A DNA stretch of 28,780 bases from Bacteroidota bacterium. Lineage in GTDB: Bacteria > Bacteroidota > Bacteroidia > Bacteroidales > JAADJA01. Below are positions 7,096-15,001 of this stretch, piece by piece. The stretch is from the NCBI GenBank assembly GCA_024278155.1, contig JAJRTT010000331.1, positions 1-28,780 of the forward strand. The letters are read 5' to 3'. Numbering within the stretch: the first letter of the stretch is position 1; each line of letters begins with the position of its first letter. A program made the position numbers and the translations under genes. Under the pieces are notes generated by a model that was not told the origin of the DNA, searched no databases, and saw only the letters and a list, made by a program, of their open reading frames with translations.

Positions 7096-9180
7096 TTAGT
7101 TAAATTTGTAACTCACTCCAAGTTGAAAATTAAGTGGGTTTCCCGGGGTAAAATGAATTTCTGAAACTGATGTCGTTTCCCAGGCCATCCGGCTTTTTGT
7201 ATCAAACTGGGCTTCGTTCCAATCAACATTCAATATATTCTCAACATTTGCCGAAAATGCAACATCGCCCCAATGATAAGCCACACCTATATTTATCAAA
7301 GAATAGCCCCTTGCCACCACAGTATTGTTTTCATTTGCTGGTCGGTCTCCTATATGGATGAACCTCAATGTTCCATCAAATCCAAAAAAGCCCATCATGG
7401 ACAAACCTCCGGAAACTGAAAGTTCTGGTGCAAGCGGGATGTAGTTTTCCCCGGAAGGGGCATCAACCAACTTTCCATTGGAAAATGTCGCGTCTAAATC
7501 GGCCCAAAGCCACCGGGCCAATCGTTGTCTTGCTTCCACATCAAGCCCTACTCTTTGTGTCGGATCGCTAAGTTCTGCATATCCACCATCTCCCACATAA
7601 ATAAATTCTTTTTCGAGATAAACATACCATCCTGCCAGTCCCACCTCAAAATTCTTCCATAATTTTGACCTCATCCCAATTTCCCCACCCCAAGCCCTGG
7701 GCAAGGTTGTAGTATTTCGGGAAGCAGGGTCGAAATTATATGAAATAAGTTTTTCATCAATTTCCTTGTCGCTCAAACCCTCTCTTTTCCATATTTTTTC
7801 CAGTTCCCGGGCTTTTCCGGCAATTACCACATTCCGGGCATCATTTGAATGAAATCCACTTCCCCCGTTTAAATAAACTTCCAATTTTTCAATGGGATTA
7901 TAAACCATCCCAAACTTTGGGTTTAGCATGCTTTGCTGGACATAGCCGGAAGCATGGGGCAAGTCAGAAACCGTATCCAATGCCGACCCCAATAAATCTT
8001 CAACATTGAAGGTGAAATAATCTCCCCTTAATCCAAACATAAACCGAAGTGAATTGCTCAAAATCAATTCTTCCTGCGCCCAAAGAAAGAAGTTTTTTTC
8101 ATTGATAATTGTATTTGAACTTGCCTCAAGCCTTACCCTGTTTGGGCTGTGCCAAAGTGCAACCCGTATGTTGTCTGCACGATACCCGGCACCATAAGAA
8201 GTTTTCAAAACCCTGTCGCCAAATTGCGAATACGTTTTATAAAGGGTATTCAATCCATGCATTGTCCTGTTATCAACCTGTTCTATCATATCCCCATTAA
8301 CAGGATCATCCAGATAATAAGTGAAATTTGAGAAGAGTTTAAAGCTATAATCACAAAAATATCCCTGGATACTAAGGGTACTGTTGTTTTCATTTTGTTG
8401 ATCATACCTCAAACTAAAATTTTGCCGTCCCGTAGTCCCGCCCTCCATATCATCAATAGCACCAAACCTGCTGAGAAGCCCTTCATTAATTACCCTTTGG
8501 GGAATTTGCCCGGAAGCATCCCATGCCGAACTAAAGGATGATAAAGATATAGTCAATCGGCTATTATGGCTTAGGTTGACAAAATATTTACCATAAACAT
8601 TGAAACGTTGCAAACCCTGTGGACTTTCAAAGGGGCCATCGGTAATATAATACTGTGTGGCAACATATCCGTTTTGTTCCGCACTTCCTTTTCCCAATTG
8701 ATAAAGCATGGTAAACTTACCCGTATTAAATTGCCCACCTTCAAGTTTCACCAGATTATGTTCAAGCATGTCCCTGGTCCTAAACCCTACTGATCCACCT
8801 GTTGCAAAATTTCCAAATTGCGTAAAATAAGGCCCTTTATAAACACTTATCTCATTTACGAGTTCTGGAATAAGAAAATGCAGATCTGCATATCCCTGGC
8901 CATGTCCATGGGTCACCATGTTCACTGGAATCCCGTCCACTGAAATGTTTATGTCAGTCCCGTGGTCAGCATCAAAACCTCTGATGAAAATTTGTTCGGC
9001 CTTACCCCCACCTGCATGTTGGGCAGTTATGAGCCCCGGTACAAGTTTCAACAAATCCTGAGATGATTTCACCGGCCTCACTTCCAAATCAATCCTTTGA
9101 ATATTTTCAGACGAAGCTGCGGATAAGGGTCTTTCGGCCAAAATTGAGTAGGCTTCAATTTCAAAAGGGGAAGGTTCAAC
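7096..9180 (-). pseudogene. TonB-dependent receptor, main part (plug and barrel), after an in-frame TAG
   Basis: Carries the plug domain (AASSENIQRIDL, SQDLLKLVPGL, IRGFDADHGTDI, GHGQGYADLHF, YKGPYFTQFGNFATGG) and a full outer-membrane barrel ending in the aromatic-rich FQLGVSYKFN. It imports a TonB-energised substrate; nikR and the His-rich permease point to nickel. The frame is open from 9180 but contains no ATG near its N-terminus; the first start-type codon, TTG 9141, lies inside the plug lead-in and would leave no signal peptide. It is therefore the continuation of the 9181-9480 frame beyond TAG 9181-9183, in the same register with no shift. With readthrough the whole receptor would be about 794 residues, a normal size. 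Confidence 0.88.
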
Positions 9181-9480
9181 CTAGATCAAAACTTCTGAAA
9201 TCTCATCACTTTTCACTTTTACAAAAACCTTTTTTGTTCTAAACCCGATACAGGATACAATCAGTGAATAATCCCCGGCATGGATATCCCGGAATTCGAA
9301 TCCCCCTTTAATATCAGTGGCAACTCCCAACATTGTATTCCAAACGACCACATTGACACCCGGTAAGCCTTCCGCATTTTCGGCATTAATGACCCTGCCT
9401 TTTATTGAACCAATTTCATGCGAATAAACCATTGAAAAAGAAGTCAACACAAAAACTGTTAACAGGTAAATTTTTTTCAT
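9181..9480 (-). pseudogene. TonB-dependent receptor, N-terminal part (signal peptide and carboxypeptidase-regulatory domain)
   Basis: From ATG 9480 (a TTG two codons earlier is less likely) the product has a signal peptide (about 1-20, MKKIYLLTVFVLTS...), then a CarboxypepD_reg-like domain with IKGRVINAENAEGLPGVNV, GVATDIKGGFEF and GDYSLIVSCIGF. This is the N-terminal extension of many Bacteroidota TonB receptors. It stops at TAG 9181-9183 just after SEVLI; the next codons in frame (VEPSPFEIEAYS) lead into the plug. On its own this fragment would be a 99-residue secreted domain without function in transport. One base (for example GAG or CAG to TAG) explains the break. Confidence 0.85.
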
Positions 9481-9494
9481 TCTCAAGCAAATTA

Positions 9495-9521
9495 TGTTAC
9501 CAAATAAAATATCGTGTTACC
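9495..9521 (-). promoter_or_regulatory. Direct-repeat operator candidate (GGTAACA x2) before the TonB receptor
   Basis: On the minus strand GGTAACA occurs at 9521-9515 and again at 9501-9495, 20 bases apart (same helix face), in the 50-base gap between nikR and the receptor. They bracket a TTATTTGG stretch that could be the -7 box. GTAACAC-type half-sites are known for NikR in some proteobacteria, but there as inverted repeats; assignment to NikR is inference. Confidence 0.4.
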
Positions 9522-9536
9522 CTAATCGCAAAAAAA

Positions 9537-9938
9537 TTATTCTTTAGACGTCATTACAAGTTCCCCATGCTTCACCCCCTTCAAGGCGAACAGGCTGTTG
9601 GCAAGTTTATTCAGTTCGTTCGCTTTTCCTTTCACGGCAATCGTTTAGAGGCAGTTACTATGATCGAGATGAACATGCTGAACCGACAAGATTAAATCAT
9701 GGAACCCGTGCTGTATATCCATTGACCTTGTTTGCAGTTCACGCTTATGGTGATCGTAAACAAAAACAATGGCCCCGGCAACTTCTTCGTTTCCTTCCCA
9801 TTCATCCTCCACGGAGAATTTCTTGATAAGGAAACGAATGGCTTGAGAGCGGTTCGGGAAACCATGTTTTTCCACCAATCTGTCAAGTTCTGTTAAAAAC
9901 CCCTCCTCAAGGGAAACACCAAATCGTTTAACGTTCAT
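9537..9938 (-). pseudogene. nikR: Nickel-responsive repressor NikR, interrupted by in-frame TAA
   Basis: NikR is a ribbon-helix-helix repressor that binds DNA when its ACT-like domain binds nickel. From ATG 9938: RHH domain about 1-48 (VKRFGVSLEEGFLTEL...NRSQAIRFLI) and the metal core with the ligands in HDLILSVQHVHLDHSNC. The frame meets TAA at 9645-9647 directly after SNCL (codon 98). In NikR this position is glutamate (C-[IL]-E), so GAA to TAA is the simplest change. The same frame continues TIAVKGKANELNKLA...GVKHGELVMTSKE to TAA 9537-9539, giving 133 residue positions, the length of E. coli NikR. All nickel ligands precede the stop, but the last strands of the tetramerising domain would be lost. 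It heads the nickel locus and is divergent from truA. Confidence 0.9.
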
Positions 9939-9939
9939 C

Positions 9940-9966
9940 GTGCCATGTATTTTTTATTCGTGGCAC
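9940..9966 (-). promoter_or_regulatory. Candidate NikR operator GTGCCA-N15-TGGCAC
   Basis: Exact six-base inverted arms at 9940-9945 and 9961-9966, with centres 21 bases apart (two helical turns), the geometry of NikR sites such as GTATGA-N16-TCATAC. The site fills the interval between the nikR -7 box (9966-9973) and the start codon (9938), the position expected for autorepression. The arm sequence itself is not a published NikR consensus known to me. Confidence 0.55.
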
Positions 9967-9973
9967 AAATGTA
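9966..9973 (-). promoter_or_regulatory. -7 promoter element TACATTTG of nikR
   Basis: Exact TAnnTTTG match on the minus strand, 27 bases before ATG 9938. A TTTG at 9998-10001 lies 24 bases upstream, slightly far for a -33 box. Confidence 0.55.
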
Positions 9974-9983
9974 TAAAATCATC

Positions 9984-9999
9984 TGTTAATTAATTAACA
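9984..9999. promoter_or_regulatory. Perfect 16-bp palindrome of Rex-operator type
   Basis: TGTTAATTAATTAACA is fully self-complementary and, with its flanks, matches 17 of 18 positions of the TTGTTAANNNNTTAACAA Rex motif known from clostridia. It lies 10 bases upstream of the nikR -7 box, inside the RNA polymerase footprint. A one-base variant of it lies at the rex promoter (10959-10974). Confidence 0.6.
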
Positions 10000-10066
10000 A
10001 AAGATGGACAAAACAGAAATTTAGAATGAATCTTTATTAGTCCTGATTACCCTTTTGTAAATAGTT

Positions 10067-10074
10067 TATTTTTG
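10067..10074 (+). promoter_or_regulatory. -7 promoter element TATTTTTG of truA
   Basis: Exact TAnnTTTG match ending 12 bases before ATG 10087; a good -33 box is not seen. Confidence 0.5.
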
Positions 10075-10086
10075 TAGCCCTTTATT

Positions 10087-10857
10087 ATGATGGATCAAAA
10101 AAACCGATACAGGTACTTTATCAGGCTTGCTTATAATGGAGGCCGCTATCATGGCTGGCAAATACAGGACAATGCCCTAACAGTGCAAGCTGTTGTGAAC
10201 GATGCGGTTTCAAAAATATTCGGGCAACAGATAAATGTTACAGGTTGCGGCAGGACAGATACCGGAGTCCATGCCCGTGAATTTTACATCCATTTCGACC
10301 TGCCTTATGTTATTCAGGACAAAGACATGCATTTGAATAAACTCAATGGGTTTCTTCCCAAAAACATAAGTATGTTTCAAATGATTCCCGTTACCGAAAA
10401 TGCCCATGCCCGGTTTGACGCTACATCACGTACTTACCAATATTTCATATCACGGAAAAAAGACCCGTTCAACCAGGATTTTTCATGGTTTGTCCATGGC
10501 GAAATTGATGTGGATAAGTTAAACAAAGCGGCAAATATCCTTTTCGGATATTCCGATTTCACCTCCTTTTTAAAAACAAACACAGATACATTAACAAATA
10601 ATTGCAAGATCAAATTTGCCCGATGGGAAGAAAAAGACAATATGCTTGTTTTCACGATTACCGCCGACCGTTTTCTTCGGAACATGGTCAGGGCCATTGT
10701 TGGGACATTGCTGGATGTGGGCAGGGGAAAAAATGATTTGGCGGGTTTAAGAAAAATCATCGAGAGCAAAAACCGCTCAAATGCAGGCTACTCTGTTCCG
10801 GCAAAAGGGCTGTTCCTGACAAAAGTGGAATATCCTCAGAATTTGTTTCTGAAATAA
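10087..10857 (+). CDS. truA: tRNA pseudouridine(38-40) synthase TruA
   Basis: Converts uridines 38-40 of the tRNA anticodon stem-loop to pseudouridine in the cytoplasm. The 256-residue product has the N-terminal LAYNGGRYHGWQIQDN motif, the catalytic GCGRTDTGVHA with D58, the mid-protein FDATSRTYQYFISRKKDPF, and the C-terminal FLRNMVRAIVGTLLDVGRGK motif. Length is typical. Two tandem ATGs (10087 and 10090) are both possible starts. It is divergent from nikR across a 148-base region holding the Rex-type palindrome, and is followed by rex on the same strand, which has its own promoter. Confidence 0.96.
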   Translation: MMDQKNRYRYFIRLAYNGGRYHGWQIQDNALTVQAVVNDAVSKIFGQQINVTGCGRTDTGVHAREFYIHFDLPYVIQDKDMHLNKLNGFLPKNISMFQMIPVTENAHARFDATSRTYQYFISRKKDPFNQDFSWFVHGEIDVDKLNKAANILFGYSDFTSFLKTNTDTLTNNCKIKFARWEEKDNMLVFTITADRFLRNMVRAIVGTLLDVGRGKNDLAGLRKIIESKNRSNAGYSVPAKGLFLTKVEYPQNLFLK

Positions 10858-10904
10858 ATCCCGCTTATAATCCATCCATCGCCTCAATCATTCCAATTTA
10901 GAAT

Positions 10905-10920
10905 TGTTAAAAATTCAACA
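10905..10920. promoter_or_regulatory. Rex-like box upstream of the rex -33 element
   Basis: TGTTAAAAATTCAACA is an imperfect palindrome with the outer TGTT/AACA arms of the Rex motif, 6 bases upstream of the -33 TTTG. Weaker than the box at 10959. Confidence 0.35.
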
Positions 10921-10926
10921 GATAAG

Positions 10927-10956
10927 TTTGTTTTTTCGCCAATCTTGTTACTTTTG
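10927..10956 (+). promoter_or_regulatory. rex promoter (TTTG-N18-TACTTTTG)
   Basis: A -33 TTTG at 10927-10930 and an exact -7 box TACTTTTG at 10949-10956 with an 18-base spacer fit the Bacteroidota primary sigma consensus. The leader to ATG 11022 is about 60 bases. Confidence 0.7.
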
Positions 10957-10958
10957 CT

Positions 10959-10974
10959 TGTTAATTAATTCACA
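10959..10974. promoter_or_regulatory. Rex operator at the rex transcription start
   Basis: TGTTAATTAATTCACA matches the Rex consensus TGTGAANNNNTTCACA at 11 of the 12 fixed positions (T for G at position 4) and differs by one base from the palindrome at 9984-9999. It begins 2 bases after the -7 box, covering the expected start of transcription: the usual site for autorepression. Confidence 0.65.
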
Positions 10975-11021
10975 GCTATAAAGGCAAAAGAAAAACTTGT
11001 TTACAAAAGGAGCTAAGAAAA

Positions 11022-11645
11022 ATGAAGAACCTACCAGATAAAACTGTTGAAAGACTCTGCCAATACAGAAGAAGCCTGAACAACCAATTGGCAACCGGCA
11101 AAACCCATATTTTCTCACACGAGATAGCTAACCTATTACATATTACTTCTGTACAAGTACGCCGTGATATTATGCTCATTGGCCATAGCGGCACACTCCG
11201 CAAAGGATACGACATCAAAGAGATGGTAAAGCTTATCGGCAAAATCATCGATACCAAAGAAGGACAGCGGATAGCGGTTATCGGTATGGGGAATATCGGA
11301 AAAGCCTTTATCCATTATTTGTACGAAAAAAGGTCGAAGCTGAAAGTGGTGGCCTCTTTTGATGTGAACCCGGATAAAATTGACAAAACCTATGCTGATG
11401 TTTATTGCTATCACTTTGGCAGGCTGAAGGAAATAATCCAGAAAGAAGATATTAAAATCGGGATAATCACCACCCCTCCCATGGTCGCCCCGGAAGTTTG
11501 TGAAAACCTTGTGACCGCAGGTATCAAAGGGATATTGAATTTCACGCCTAAACCTTTAAGCGTACCGGATGATGTTTATCTGGAAGAATATGACATGATC
11601 ACTTCATTGGAGAAAGTTGCTTTTTTTGTTAAGCACAATGAGTAG
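11022..11645 (+). CDS. rex: Redox-sensing transcriptional repressor Rex
   Basis: Rex senses the NADH/NAD+ ratio and releases its operators when NADH is high, derepressing fermentation and respiratory genes. The 207-residue product has the N-terminal winged-helix domain (about 1-70; FSHEIANLLHITSVQVRRDIMLIG, HSGTLRKGYDI) and a Rossmann domain with GMGNIG at 88-93, then the C-terminal FTPKPLSVPDDVYLEEYDM segment. AGGAG at 11008-11012 supports ATG 11022. It has its own promoter with flanking Rex-type boxes, implying autoregulation, and a further box lies upstream of nikR. Family and length are typical. Confidence 0.95.
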   Translation: MKNLPDKTVERLCQYRRSLNNQLATGKTHIFSHEIANLLHITSVQVRRDIMLIGHSGTLRKGYDIKEMVKLIGKIIDTKEGQRIAVIGMGNIGKAFIHYLYEKRSKLKVVASFDVNPDKIDKTYADVYCYHFGRLKEIIQKEDIKIGIITTPPMVAPEVCENLVTAGIKGILNFTPKPLSVPDDVYLEEYDMITSLEKVAFFVKHNE

Positions 11646-11889
11646 GGTGCAGTTTACACCAAGACACAAGCCCCGACCCGCATTGCTTACCCGGCAATCT
11701 TGCATCAGTTGGTAAGCTTTTCCATATTTGGCACTTATTTAAGTTGAATACTTATAATCATATTGGGGGTATCTTGTTTAATTATTTCAACAATTCAAAA
11801 TAGCCTTTATTGTTCCCTTCATTTATTATAAAAAAACTGTAAAATCTTTTTTTTATGATTTACCACAATAATTTTCGTAAAGCCGAAAA

Positions 11890-13029
11890 TCAATTTCCCT
11901 TCATACAATATATGTAAGGACTTTTACCACTTGCCAGGAGAATTAGATTGCCATCACTGTTAATGAGAGGAGACCTGACACTCAAATAATCAGTAGGGTC
12001 TGGGGACTTCCACATAAATTCACCCTCTGAATTTACAGTATAGATACCAAACATACTTCCACTATATATCGTTCCATCAGGGGCAATTGTAAGACTTGAT
12101 GTTTCACAATTTAATGAACTTGTCCATATAGTATTTCCATTCAAGTCAACTTTTGTTAATCCTGAAGCTATTACAAAAAGGTCATTCTCTTGATTAATAT
12201 AAAACTTGGAAACATATAAATCAGCAAACAAGATATTCATCAATTGTCCATCCAGGACATGATAAATATTACCTGCATTCTCACAAAAAACATTACCATC
12301 AGAACCAAATTTTAATGTAGAAATATAATAAGCATCCGGATGTTGCCATTCCCAAACAAACTCGCAATCAGTACTATGAACCAAGTATTTCTGAATTGCC
12401 GAAAATGATTTAAGATAAAGACAGTTTTCATCGGCATAAATACTTTCTCCCTCAAAATCAATGTCTTGATTCCATAATTCAATTCCTTCAATAGAGTATG
12501 CGGTGATTTTTGACATTGAATCAATATCTGATAGCATATAGCACTTTTCGTTTAGAACAGCAATCTTTGGAGGGTCATAGTTTTCTAAACTGGAATAATA
12601 TGAATGGCTTACGATTATCTCCCCATTTATTGGGTTGACAAAGAATATTTCAGAGATAGGATTGTTATTTCCCGAATTTGATGTAGCAAATATCAATCTT
12701 GAATTTTGATAAAGTAAATCAGAAGAAAAGCTTCCGGAGAATTCTTTTTTCCACCTTGCCGAACCATCCTTACCAAATGAAATAATACATGATTCATTAT
12801 TCCCAATCTCCTCCTCAGCTAGAAACAATACATAAACATTGTCATCTTCATCCAATACTGCTTCTTTGTCCATTCTTTGTAAATATGATTGTTGGATTGA
12901 ATTTTTCCATAGCAGAGGGTGCTCTCCTTGCAATTCTTGAACTTGAAGTTGAGGTGGTGGATTTCTTTTCTCCTTTTGGCATGAGAACAAGAAGCTTATT
13001 ATGACAACAATTGTAATTGAATATTTCAC
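11890..13029 (-). CDS. PQQ-like beta-propeller lipoprotein
   Basis: A 379-residue protein beginning at GTG 13029 with a lipoprotein signal (hydrophobic to about 16, then SCQKE with C17 as the lipidation site). The rest is a string of short repeats pairing an aromatic/Trp residue with acidic turns (GKDGSARWKKEF, SIEGIELWNQDI, DLNGNTIWTSSL, NSEGEFMWKSPD), typical of a WD/PQQ-type propeller. No enzyme residues are apparent. It lies 21 bases downstream of the delta-60 repeat lipoprotein gene and shares its transcript. Probably surface- or periplasm-facing; the ligand is unknown. The pair is more A+T-rich than truA or the arc genes. Confidence 0.8.
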   Translation of the reverse strand: MKYSITIVVIISFLFSCQKEKRNPPPQLQVQELQGEHPLLWKNSIQQSYLQRMDKEAVLDEDDNVYVLFLAEEEIGNNESCIISFGKDGSARWKKEFSGSFSSDLLYQNSRLIFATSNSGNNNPISEIFFVNPINGEIIVSHSYYSSLENYDPPKIAVLNEKCYMLSDIDSMSKITAYSIEGIELWNQDIDFEGESIYADENCLYLKSFSAIQKYLVHSTDCEFVWEWQHPDAYYISTLKFGSDGNVFCENAGNIYHVLDGQLMNILFADLYVSKFYINQENDLFVIASGLTKVDLNGNTIWTSSLNCETSSLTIAPDGTIYSGSMFGIYTVNSEGEFMWKSPDPTDYLSVRSPLINSDGNLILLASGKSPYIYCMKGN

Positions 13030-13050
13030 ATTATTGATAATTTATTAGAT

Positions 13051-14406
13051 TTAAATATTGGTAAGAACAACTCCATTTTTCCCAAAAGATAGATCTTGAC
13101 TACCATCTTGATTATAGCGGATTATAAAAAAAACAGAAATGGACCCATCGGAATAATCAAATATTACTGCCTCTCCGGCTAGAAGGATTTTTCCATCATC
13201 CTGAAAAGCAATAGAGTTCAGGTCATCATTTTCACCAGAAAAATCTTTGACATTCCATCCGGAAGAACCAAAACCAGTATCTAACATTCCACTGGGCAAT
13301 AGGCCTATAATGACAATATCTTGTGTGTGATAAAAGGCATTACCTGCAATTATAGTATTCCCGTTGTTAAGATATTCTACGTAGTAATTCCTGACAATTG
13401 AACCAAATGAGTAATCTTTTGTCTCGATCCCTTGATTGCCAAAATTACTGTCTAAGCTTCCATCCTGATTAATTTGCACCCGAATTACCACACCTAAATT
13501 ACCCATACCTGTCAATAAATATTTCCCATTTCCCTTTTGCCGAACACCAAAAGTCCCCCAATAATCATAAAAAATGTCCGCTAATACCTGCCCATCCTGA
13601 TGAAATGTACTGTCAAGGCTACCATCCGAATGAATTCGTGCCATCGGCAAGATCGATTTATCCTCATCAGTATATCCTGTTAGCATAATCTTATTGTCTT
13701 CCTGAACTAAAATATTTGCACAATAAGCATTATAAGCACTAAAGCCGATCGTTAGCAATTTACCCGAATGAAATGCTGTATCTACTTCTCCCTCAGGAGT
13801 TAATTGAACAATACAAAAACTATCTTTGGAACTATATTTTGTTCCGCTTAGCAGAATATTTCCATTCTTAGCAAGCTGCATGTGTGTAAATCCTACGGAT
13901 AAATACTTTACTCTCCCGTTCGTACCGAAAGTAAGATCAGGACTTCCATCCGAATTATATTTTGAGACCAAAGTGTTCCGGTTACCTTTCTTAAAATTTT
14001 CAGACAAGATGATTTTGTTATCTTCCGTTATCAATATCTTAGAGCTTGAAAATCCCGGGTCTTCCGATTCGCTATTCAAATATACAATTCCTTTATCTCC
14101 AAATGAGGTATCCAAATCACCATTTTCAAGATACTGGGCCAATATCATAGTATTTGTTGGCTCCTCTTTACGGGAAATATATCCCGCAACAATGATTTTA
14201 CCATTTGATTTTACCCCAATTGCTCTTGCAGCATTAATCTCTTCATAATACTCAACATAGTCATCATCTTCATAACTCTCTTTAAAGCAAGAAGTAAGCA
14301 TAAGCAACAGAACAAAACATATCAATGCCCATCGAAGCGTTATCGCTATTTTTGCCTTCATGAAAAATCTTGTCATTTTCATAACTTGTGTGATTTTGTT
14401 ATACAT
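13051..14406 (-). CDS. Delta-60 repeat lipoprotein
   Basis: A 451-codon frame whose product has a lipoprotein signal ending LTSC and at least seven copies of the delta-60 repeat core [D/S]-x-D-[ST]-x-F-x-x-x-G (for example GDLDTSFGDKGIV, GSPDLTFGTNGRV, GSLDSTFHQDGQV, GSLDSNFGNQGIE, GMLDTGFGSSGWN, GSQDLSFGKNGVV). Such repeats build a beta-propeller of unknown role. The frame opens at ATG 14406, but ATG 14361 gives a cleaner 25-residue lipoprotein signal (MKAKIAITL...), so the N-terminus may be 15 residues shorter. A -7 box lies at 14448-14455. The PQQ-like lipoprotein follows in the same transcript. Confidence 0.85.
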   Translation of the reverse strand: MYNKITQVMKMTRFFMKAKIAITLRWALICFVLLLMLTSCFKESYEDDDYVEYYEEINAARAIGVKSNGKIIVAGYISRKEEPTNTMILAQYLENGDLDTSFGDKGIVYLNSESEDPGFSSSKILITEDNKIILSENFKKGNRNTLVSKYNSDGSPDLTFGTNGRVKYLSVGFTHMQLAKNGNILLSGTKYSSKDSFCIVQLTPEGEVDTAFHSGKLLTIGFSAYNAYCANILVQEDNKIMLTGYTDEDKSILPMARIHSDGSLDSTFHQDGQVLADIFYDYWGTFGVRQKGNGKYLLTGMGNLGVVIRVQINQDGSLDSNFGNQGIETKDYSFGSIVRNYYVEYLNNGNTIIAGNAFYHTQDIVIIGLLPSGMLDTGFGSSGWNVKDFSGENDDLNSIAFQDDGKILLAGEAVIFDYSDGSISVFFIIRYNQDGSQDLSFGKNGVVLTNI

Positions 14407-14447
14407 TCAAAAAAAAATACAAAACCATAGATTCTTTTTTTCAATTG

Positions 14448-14455
14448 CAAAAGTA
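14448..14455 (-). promoter_or_regulatory. -7 promoter element TACTTTTG of the lipoprotein pair
   Basis: Exact TAnnTTTG match on the minus strand, 41 bases before ATG 14406. Confidence 0.5.
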
Positions 14456-14554
14456 CATTATTGCACTTTAACGATCCCTGCGCCGTACTGTCATAACAAT
14501 CAGCAGCAGAACTGAAAAACAATCCTTTTGGCGCAAGCCTTGCGGGCCGGTGAC

Positions 14555-14863
14555 TCATGCCATTGCTTTATCCAACAATTTCACATACTAACCAAACCTT
14601 TTGTCCCCTGCAAAACCCCTTGCATTGCTATAAACGTAATCTTCCGGTCTTGAAACAAAGCCAGCTTTGACTGGGTTATCATGGATATAATCCTTTTTTT
14701 GGACTATTGTTTTTTGGTCGTGCAATTCCTTTGAATGATTGTCCTGTTGCCAGAATTGATTTATCGTATTATTTGAATTCCATTTCCCTTCCTCAGCAAA
14801 AGCCCATAAGAGCCATTTCTTTCAACTTTCCCTAGGGTTGCGGAATTTGTATTTGAGGCTCAT
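14555..14863 (-). pseudogene. REP-associated tyrosine transposase (RAYT, Y1_Tnp) remnant
   Basis: From ATG 14863 the frame starts MSLKYKFRNP, the RAYT N-terminus, and then jumps directly to the C-terminal part: KKWLLWAF, NSNNTINQFWQQDNHSKEL, KKDYIHDNPVKAGFVSRPEDY and YSNARGFAG. The central portion with the HUH and catalytic tyrosine regions of these roughly 180-residue enzymes is missing, consistent with an internal deletion. Two stops interrupt the same frame: TGA at 14822-14824 (probably a former CGA Arg) and TAG at 14588-14590, before the end at TGA 14555-14557. It is inactive. RAYTs spread REP palindromes, relevant to the cluster at 4427-4516. Confidence 0.8.
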
Positions 14864-14963
14864 AAGGCAAAGATATGAATAAATTGAGAAGATGAAAAAC
14901 CAAAGCACAAGTTCCCATGACATATGGTTTTTTCAGACTTGCACAAGTTGGGTTGGGAAGTAA

Positions 14964-14993
14964 GCAGTAGGCAATTTACAAACTACCTACTGC
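14964..14993. repeat. Hairpin downstream of the OTC gene
   Basis: Exact arms GCAGTAGG (14964-14971) and CCTACTGC (14986-14993) with a 14-base loop, 8 bases past the OTC stop on the minus strand. There is no T-run, so this is an mRNA-end hairpin or an intergenic repeat rather than a clear intrinsic terminator. Confidence 0.5.
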
Positions 14994-15001
14994 CAACTTT
15001 T

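Noticed and set aside
8109..8331. Plus-strand frames within the TonB receptor, and similar long antisense frames in pbpC, uvrC and the oxidoreductase
   Set aside because: They lie antisense to clearly coding sequence and show no recognisable domains.
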